From NCBI RefSeq assembly GCF_932526225.1, contig NC_064048.1, positions 5,872,627 through 5,936,626 of the forward strand: 64,000 bases of DNA, read 5' to 3'. The notes beneath the pieces were generated by a model. The model saw nothing but the letters and a program-made list of their open reading frames with translations. It did not search any database and was not told the origin of the DNA. This DNA comes from Nematostella vectensis. Taxonomy: Eukaryota > Cnidaria > Anthozoa > Actiniaria > Edwardsiidae. The translations under genes and the position numbers were made by a program. Below are positions 57,381-64,000 of this stretch, piece by piece (within the stretch, counting starts at the first letter, position 1; the number at the start of each line of letters is the position of its first letter).

Positions 57381-60222
57381 CTGAGTAATATATGTCATAA
57401 ATCGACCCTTTCTTCTTATTTACAATTAAAAATACGATTTACTTGCAAGAAGAATTCTAAATAACCATCAAATATTAAAGTCTGATAGTTTTCTAAAAAT
57501 TTGGTTTGGAAAGTACTTTACTCAATTAATTACGTGCTTGAATTTGCGCAATGGAAATGGTTTCTTTGAGTTATTCTGTATTGCGATGGGGCGTGAAGTG
57601 GCCTTCTGTTATACTTGCGAAGACAACCCTGGGATACGAGGACGTGAAATTTTAAGGAGCCTCTCGAAGTCTGTGTTTATGCATAACACGATAACAGTAA
57701 ATCTCCTGTATTCTGCTTCAGATAGCACAGTTAAATGGATATTGGGATTGACAGATGTTTAACTTGGTTCTTACCAAAAATTTGCTGTTGATGCAAAATC
57801 TGCTTGGTAGGGACGTTTAGAGCGCTGTAGTCAACCGATTTCCTTTCCTTGAATATCAAGGCAACTGGTTTACGTTCGGAAAAAAATTCAGTGAGTATTT
57901 TCGACTACATGTTACCCTCTCTCGTATACATCTTTTTGATTCGTAATCTTGACGAAGAAGATAAATATACATTTTCCTCGAGTATTTCTTGAAAATTTGA
58001 TGAGCAATTTTATATGCTCCAGTTCAAAAACAATAGTACAACTTTTCAATGAAATCGATCGAAGCAGGGAAGGTAATTATCTTGATATATTTATGCTACC
58101 TTAGAACAACAGAATATTTATCATGTTGTTAAGCACCTGGAATGGGGGGAATATGTTAATATGCTATCCTCGGAAAGTAAAGATTATTGTATAGCATTCA
58201 ATAAGGGGATTTCTTCCTCTGCACAACCAAAGAATGGCTATATTTCTAGATATTGTGCTGGTGAAACTACCTTACTTTGGTATTTGTGGATGGTGGTGTG
58301 ATTCTAGACTCTCTTGGGTCATGTCCGTTTTTTTCTGTTTCGAATATCGCATGAAGTAAAATGAGAAGTAAAATGATAAGTTATGCCAATTTTAACACAT
58401 CAATATATATATTTTTAATTTCCTACTTTTACCTATTTTACTTCCGGCTTTCACTGGCTACTCAAGTCGTTTTTAGGAAAATGTTTCAAAATCGGAAATT
58501 AAGAAAAACAAGATGTGCCAAAAGTGCTGCGGCGCATAACTTATAAGGTCACCTTAAACACGCGCAAGAAAAAAATAAATTCTTTTGCCAAGCATACACT
58601 TATTTTTATTTTATTTTCGCACGTTCTTTAAAAAAAATCTAACGTCTAAAATAGCTTGAAACGACCCCGATTCTCTCTTTTTTCAAATGTTTCAAGAAAC
58701 TCAGAAAATTCCCCAAGATCCCTAAAAATACGTTTCATTAAAAAGAATCTGAAATGTTTGTAACACGATACAGGTGTTAGTAATTAACATACTCCCGGGA
58801 AACACTCCCCCCCTTTCTCCCGAGAAGAAGACAATATCTACAATACGATATGATTGTCAAGTTTATTATGTACGTAATATACTATTCAAAACATAAACCC
58901 TCCTCTTTGTAATGACCCTCCCCTCCCGTAAAAGTAGTACCCTCCCCTCCCCCCAGCCTAGGCGTAACACGCTGTCATAGACACTTCTGCAAGCCTATTT
59001 AACACTGAATCCGACCTGCGCGAGACATCTTTTTCTGACGCAGAAAAAAAAATACAAATGAGATGTGTGTATTTCAGAAGCGAACTATATCAACTTGAAT
59101 CACTCTGAAGCAAATTCTTACAAGAAAAACGGTACCATTTTATAGCTAAGGTATACAACCAGGTATGGATAACATTACAGATGGTTCGATATTCAGAATA
59201 AACCGAAGACATGCGTTACGCTGGTCGGATCCAGAGTCTAAAAAGCAGACAAAAATCAGCCCAGCCAGAGGCGTTCTAACCTTCACGGGTTTCCTGTGCT
59301 CCCTAACTAACGGCGAAAGCGCTAGGGCCCCGTGACGCCACAACTTTTACCGACCACAGGACATCCAACCAGGAACCCGCGTAAGAACGCCTGGGACTAG
59401 GCGGCCAAAGCAATATAACGCTGACAGCAACAAGATAGGTTCTCGGTGACGGTAGCACAGTAAACAGTAGTATATAGGGGATCAAAATGGTTCATACTAG
59501 CGACAAAAGGATATAGAGGGCGACGAAGTACGCTAGTTTAACAGCAACACAAAGACGGGAGCATATGAATAAGCAACGAATGTTTTCATGTCGCTGTGTA
59601 ACTAATGGACACTCAAGGGAAAAAAAGCCCCGTAAATTATCCTTTTAAGACTCTTTCCCAGGCTTTCTTATAAGGTTAGAAATCGTGAAGATTGTGGTCC
59701 ACTTAGAAAAGGGCTAACTTCAAATAAATATTATGCCAAGTAGATGCACAAAAAACATCCACCCCGACAAATTCCTTAATATGTACAATATAAACTACTA
59801 TATTTGCCAATAAGTAAAACCTTAGATGGGGTGTGTAGAGAAGTAAATTTGGGATCGATGCTTGCTAGGGATAATCCTGAAGGAGGAGCTCGCCGAGGAA
59901 AGTACTATGAGCCTTTTCAAAAAGAACTAAGAAATTCGCCACATATCTTGGCGAATTACCGTATTTATTCGAATAAGCTCATGGCCTATGTTCGATCAAA
60001 GCTTCCTTCCCGAGAAAGTCTTTCACAATCTGGCTTCAGCTTTTTTCACAGACGTCGATAGTGGAACGCCATCTCTCCCACGCTTTCGTGTAGTTTTCTA
60101 GTGTCCAAACACTAATTCTCAGTTCTAGTTCTCACAGGACTATTTCTTCACAGGCAGTGGTTAGGGATTTCAGGAAGTATTCCAATAATTTAAATATGTT
60201 TTTCTAGCCTTTACATCGGCTA
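57381..60222. other. AT-rich intergenic DNA, nothing firmly recognised
   Basis: Short ORFs without family resemblance. GAATTACCGTATTTATTCGA near 59,953-59,975 looks like the end of an interspersed repeat. Nothing else stands out. Confidence 0.4.
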
Positions 60223-63200
60223 CTACCTAATCGCGCCCAGTCTTCCTCGTCTTTGGGGATGACTTGGATGGCCTGAAAACGAAATAAAACGTGTTATATA
60301 GAATAGACAGAGACCGGTCGACCAACAGACCTCTTACCAAAAAAGCCATCCATTTCATCTGCATCATCGCTGACAGGTGAAGCATTTCTGCCATCACCAT
60401 GTTGACTTTGTGTTGGGGCGTGTTCGTTGCTAGGGTGACCAGCAGTGATTGACATGCTCACGCCTGTGATCCCCCCAAGGTCCAGAGGCTGTCTTGAGCT
60501 TAGTACCCCTCGGTTGTGGTTACTCATTGGCGTGGACAGTCGGCGATTTGTACCAGGAGTGTCCGTCTGCACAAGTGGGAAAACGTAGGTTAGCTTGTTG
60601 TTGTTGCTGTTGTTATATTGTCATCAGTTGTGTATATAGTTTGCCCCTACGTTTTCCCGTGGCATATGATAAGGATTGAATGATTCTTTTACAATGCAAT
60701 ACAACACAGACACAAAAAATCTATTTCAATCGGCCTATTCAAGCATGTGACTCAAGATGCTTACAATCAAATGTAGTTTATAAACGGTCTTAAACTTCAA
60801 ACATGGTTGGATATTTTGATAATTTTCTTGCAAATAAATAGACGTATTTCAATTATTAACAATAAAAGTGGTGGAGTGGTAGATGGGGATTGGATTGGAT
60901 CGGATTTTGTAGGCAAATTGTTGAATCGTTGTTGGTATTTGTAAGTATCTCTGGTATTTGCGGCATGCATGTTTTACATAGACTATCTAGGTTACTAGTT
61001 CTAGTATATATTCATATATACTCAACTCAACTCAACAGCCTTCCTCAGGGTGAAGTCACCCTGAGGAAGGCTGTTGTACACAGCCGAAATATAGGTGCTG
61101 TTGATCATAAAGTGTTTTCTCTTGTTAGTTAAATTGTATCGAGAATCTAGTTTTGACAACACAAACAGATGCTTGTGATTAATTCATATATACTCATATA
61201 TTCATGGAGTCATCTTACCCGAAACGAATGCGTCGTGTTGGGCCGCGCTTCTGAAAAGCTGGGAACTTTTTCTCGCAAACTTCTTCTGGAGTCGTCGGTG
61301 GCAGCGCTTGATGCGCGAACGTTAAAATGTACTTTCGCTTTCTGTGGGAACACAACGTACATGATGCTGTAGTTTAGTCACATGATAATATAGTTGTATT
61401 GCGACGTTGTTACCAAATGACTGTGACCATATATTTTTGCCAGGACGCGCAATCGAAAACATGAAAAATCTTGTCTGACTAAAAGGGGGCGCTCACGTGA
61501 TCTTGTGAGATAAATACGTGAGATTGCAACCTAATCACATGCTCTTGTATTCTGCTTGTATGCTTTATTTCTTACCGCACTACTTCTTGCAGGATTTGAC
61601 GATGCACCGCTAGGAATGGGGGAGATAGACTCAGCGTACGTGACTGTCCTGTCTAGGGGTGGGAGAGTGCCGTTTCGTGCTCCCCAGGGCTGGGGGGAGG
61701 ACGCATTGAGTGGATGTGGCGGGGAGGATAATCTATCGTTTCCCGTAAATCTAAAACAGAAGATAGAAATCATTAGAATAATAGCGATTCTGTTTTTCAC
61801 TCCTCAATATTTACATATTTTACTTACAATTTCGTTCCTCGGACAATTTCAGATTTTACATCCTCCTAAAATGACAAATAAATTAAGTTACGTTAAGTAC
61901 TGCTACTGCGCAAATAAGGGGACTGTTCCCCCACCCTACGCACCTCCTGTGTCTCTATTCTAACAATTAATCGGATAACATGTAAAGCTTTAAAGGCGGG
62001 TTTTCACTTGCTTAGTAAGCGGAGATGTGGCAGCAGGTAACATACCTGTGGATTGGGGGTTCTTGGTCTCTCTCGGTCTAAAGGAACCAGCCTCTGACTT
62101 GTGGGATTCCTGTGCACGGGTAAACAGTCTTAAGCTGCAGACTCACTTTACCAATTGCACAGAAAATATATTATCTTAACTATGCCACTTCCTTGGCTGT
62201 CCCGCGACATACAAAGAAAAGAGGCCCAAGACTTTGCAAAAGAAACACATCTTTGGCTGAGTACATACAGTATGTAGTAGCTTACCGCTTTGTTCTGGCT
62301 GACTGTAGTCTATACAAAACGTGCTCTGACATTTTCCCGCCAAATTTGGATATGCGTGATGCAACAGTGCTACTTGAACCAGGTCTTGCCTGAAGCGAGA
62401 AATACACCAGATAAGGACTCTATACATTGGAAAAAAAAAAACTCATTACATCGAAACACCCACAAATATGGAATCTGTGCAGCAAATAAAGATTCCTGTG
62501 TTATTCAAATACACCAATATGAACTCTGTGCATCCCAACACACCTAATAAAAACTCTGTATACGCCTATTTCACAAAACGTTGTCAGTGAAAATGGCAAA
62601 TGACCTTTGTCAGATGGCAGTTCTACGACAGAAAGGGCTACTAGATCCCAAAATACTCGTTCCAAATTCAGAAAAATATAAATAAAACATACAAATATCC
62701 ATTGAATATAATATACGGTTCGGATATCGCTTTAATTTACTTATCACCTTTTTTTTTTTTTACAAATAATTGCTACCAATAAGCCCCTTTCGGTCGTAGA
62801 ACTGCCATTTGGCAATTGCCATTCGCCGTTCGCACTGAAAACCTTTATTTAAACAGTGTATTCAAACAAACCAAATATGAACTCTGTGCATTCCAACACA
62901 CCAAATAAGGACTTTGTACATTCAAACACACCAAATATGAACTCTGTGTATTCCAACACACCAAATAAGGACTCCTGTACATTCAAAAACACCAAATAAG
63001 GACTCTGTACATTATAAAAAACACCAAATAAGGACTACTCTGTTCATTCAAAAACACCACATAAGAACTACTCTGTTCATTCGAAAACACCACATAAGAA
63101 CTTGGAGCAAAGCCTGCTTGCAGGCGTTAACTGGCTCATAATCGAAACAAATGAAAATGGAGTTAATATCACTGAACAATCAATACACAAAGACAGAGAT

Positions 63201-63267
63201 TGGAAAGGAGAAATACTGCAAAAAAAGTGTTCAAGTACCTGTATGTAAGGTGTTCCTTCACGACTTT
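60223..63267 (-). CDS. Unrecognised Ser/Pro-rich protein, 3' end of gene (7 exons)
   Basis: Exons in coding order: 63267-63239, 62389-62286, 62109-62046, 61865-61828, 61750-61576, 60566-60338, 60272-60223. All have AG/GT borders and all phases agree, including exons of only 29 and 38 bases. Protein landmarks are SREGTPYIQ, STVASRISKFGGKMSEH, LYRLQSARTKR, VPLDRERPRTPNPQ, EDVKSEIVRGTK, SPPHPLNASSPQPWG, RRLSTPMSNHNRG and DDADEMDGFFG. The last exon gives a basic end (RRGRLGAIR) and stops TAG at 60,223. A weak GTAGTA donor just before the stop could extend it. It is low in complexity and probably disordered, with possible phosphorylation sites. The upstream part lies beyond the right edge. I do not recognise the family. 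Confidence 0.65.
61033..61076. repeat. Perfect 21 bp inverted repeat with 2-base spacer
   Basis: CAACAGCCTTCCTCAGGGTGA and TCACCCTGAGGAAGGCTGTT(G) are exact inverted copies around AG. It lies in the intron between exons 5 and 6 of the 60-63 kb gene and overlaps the hammerhead-like motif. Confidence 0.95.
61056..61098 (+). ncRNA. Hammerhead-ribozyme-like motif, possibly from a Penelope-like element
   Basis: CTGAGGA fits the core CUGANGA. GGCTGT/ACAGCC forms helix II with a five-base loop. GAAA follows, then UAUA, which allows the minimal helix III (A-U, U-A) and a UA cleavage position. GGTG pairs with the CACC before CTGAGGA as helix I. One extra A after CUGANGA departs from the canonical core. 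Penelope-like retroelements are known to carry such short-helix-III hammerheads. Activity is unproven. Confidence 0.35.
62400..63110. repeat. Degenerate minisatellite, about 30-34 bp unit, split by a MITE
   Basis: ACACCAAATAAGGACTCTGT followed by ACATTCAAAA recurs on both sides of a MITE at 62,585. There are about five units on the left and eight on the right. Units alternate between AATAAGGACT and AATATGAACT types. It lies in an intron of the 60-63 kb gene. Confidence 0.85.
62585..62837. mobile_element. MITE, 253 bp, CAGTG termini
   Basis: CAGTGAAAATGGCAA at the left and TTGCCATTCGCCGTTCGCACTG at the right are imperfect inverted repeats. The inner arms ATGGCAGTTCTACGAC and GTCGTAGAACTGCCAT are exact. 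The CAGTG ends resemble hAT elements, but no 8 bp target duplication is visible. Confidence 0.75.
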
Positions 63268-63371
63268 CTAACGTGCTAAAAAAAATTAATATTCACGATA
63301 TGATTCTGATAACATAATCGCCCTTATTATTACCAACATCAATGTGATTAAAACTTAACTTTATCATTTAA

Positions 63372-63606
63372 AGCCGCATTGTCACCAGTTTACTTCCGGT
63401 CGATTACTTTACAATCTCCGATGATTTTTAACGGAAAACGAGGAAAATATTGAAAGCAGTGTGTATATTGCAAGTTTCTTCGAGGATGTGATTGATAATT
63501 TAGAGCGGATGGGATGTTAAATATCTCGGATTCTAATAGATTCTTTTGTCTTTTAACGGTTGAGTTTGCGTCGGACCTCCGGAAGTGAACTGGTGACAAT
63601 GCGGCT
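63372..63606. mobile_element. MITE, 235 bp, AGCCGC family, perfect TTAA flanks
   Basis: This is an inverted copy of the element at 23,374. AGCCGCATTGTCACCAGTTT at the left matches AACTGGTGACAATGCGGCT at the right, and TTAA stands immediately on both sides. The TTAA target suggests mobilisation by a piggyBac-like transposase (inference). Confidence 0.92.
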
Positions 63607-63659
63607 TTAATCATTAATACAAACATCATCGTTTTCATCATCAATATAATCAATTCACA

Positions 63660-64000
63660 CTTGAATTATCACTTTAACCATCATTACTACTACCACCACC
63701 ACTATCTTAAGATACGAACACCACCATAATCATCACCACAATCACCATTATTACCAACAACACCATCATCTTAGAGATGACCACCACTATCATCATCACA
63801 ACAATAACCATTACTACCAACTACACCACCATAATCATCACCACCACAATCACCATTATTAACAAAAAAAACATAAACTTAGAGATGAACACCACTATTA
63901 TCATCACTATAACTACACCCTGCACCATTGTCTATGAGTTGACCACCACTATTATCACCACCACAACTACACCCTGCACCATTGTCTAAGAGATGACCAC
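63660..64000. repeat. Imperfect (ACC/ATC)n microsatellite
   Basis: Mixed CACCATCATCACCACAAT-type triplets run to the window edge. A block ending CCTGCACCATTGTCTA.GAG.TGACCAC is repeated near 63,915 and 63,970. Confidence 0.9.

Overview
This is nuclear DNA from an animal, most likely a cnidarian such as a sea anemone (inference). The DNA is AT-rich. Its genes are cut into many small exons (29 to 365 bases) with GT-AG introns. Between the genes lie LINE fragments, many MITE-like inverted-repeat elements, minisatellites and microsatellites. Nothing looks bacterial or viral: there are no operons, ribosome binding sites or CRISPR arrays.

Layout. 1-5507: a 2.24-2.35 kb tandem repeat. 6024-6434 (-): first coding exon of paladin (PALD1), with the rest beyond the left edge. 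10.6-12 kb: a cluster of inverted-repeat elements. 12.7-14.6 kb: a truncated LINE with a broken endonuclease ORF. 21,428-48,797 (-): a complete MYST-family histone acetyltransferase gene, KAT6 (MOZ/MORF/Enok family). I could join 19 coding exons with every splice phase agreeing, giving 1,026 residues. Its 5' UTR exon and promoter lie near 49.8-50.3 kb. 54.0-55.5 kb (+): exons of an unrecognised coiled-coil protein. 56.6-57.4 kb (-): a class A GPCR pseudogene. 60.2-63.3 kb (-): the 3' end of an unrecognised gene encoding a Ser/Pro-rich protein, with seven exons that join in phase.

The most unusual feature concerns tandem repeats. At least four exons of KAT6, and one exon of the neighbouring coiled-coil gene, are followed on the intron side by a minisatellite. 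Its unit is a copy of the exon's own 3' end, usually together with its 5' splice site. Units are 59, 91, about 75, about 170 and 32 bp, so the arrays arose separately. In the largest, 14 extra copies carry the acetyl-CoA-binding loop of the MYST domain plus a GTAAGT donor. I know of no description of such a recurrent pattern.

Other points: a roughly 9 kb inverted-repeat structure fills the intron that splits the second PHD finger; KAT6 contains a C2HC finger of the kind known from KAT7/HBO1; one intron appears to be GC-AG; and the start-codon exon lies between inverted copies of a 125 bp sequence.
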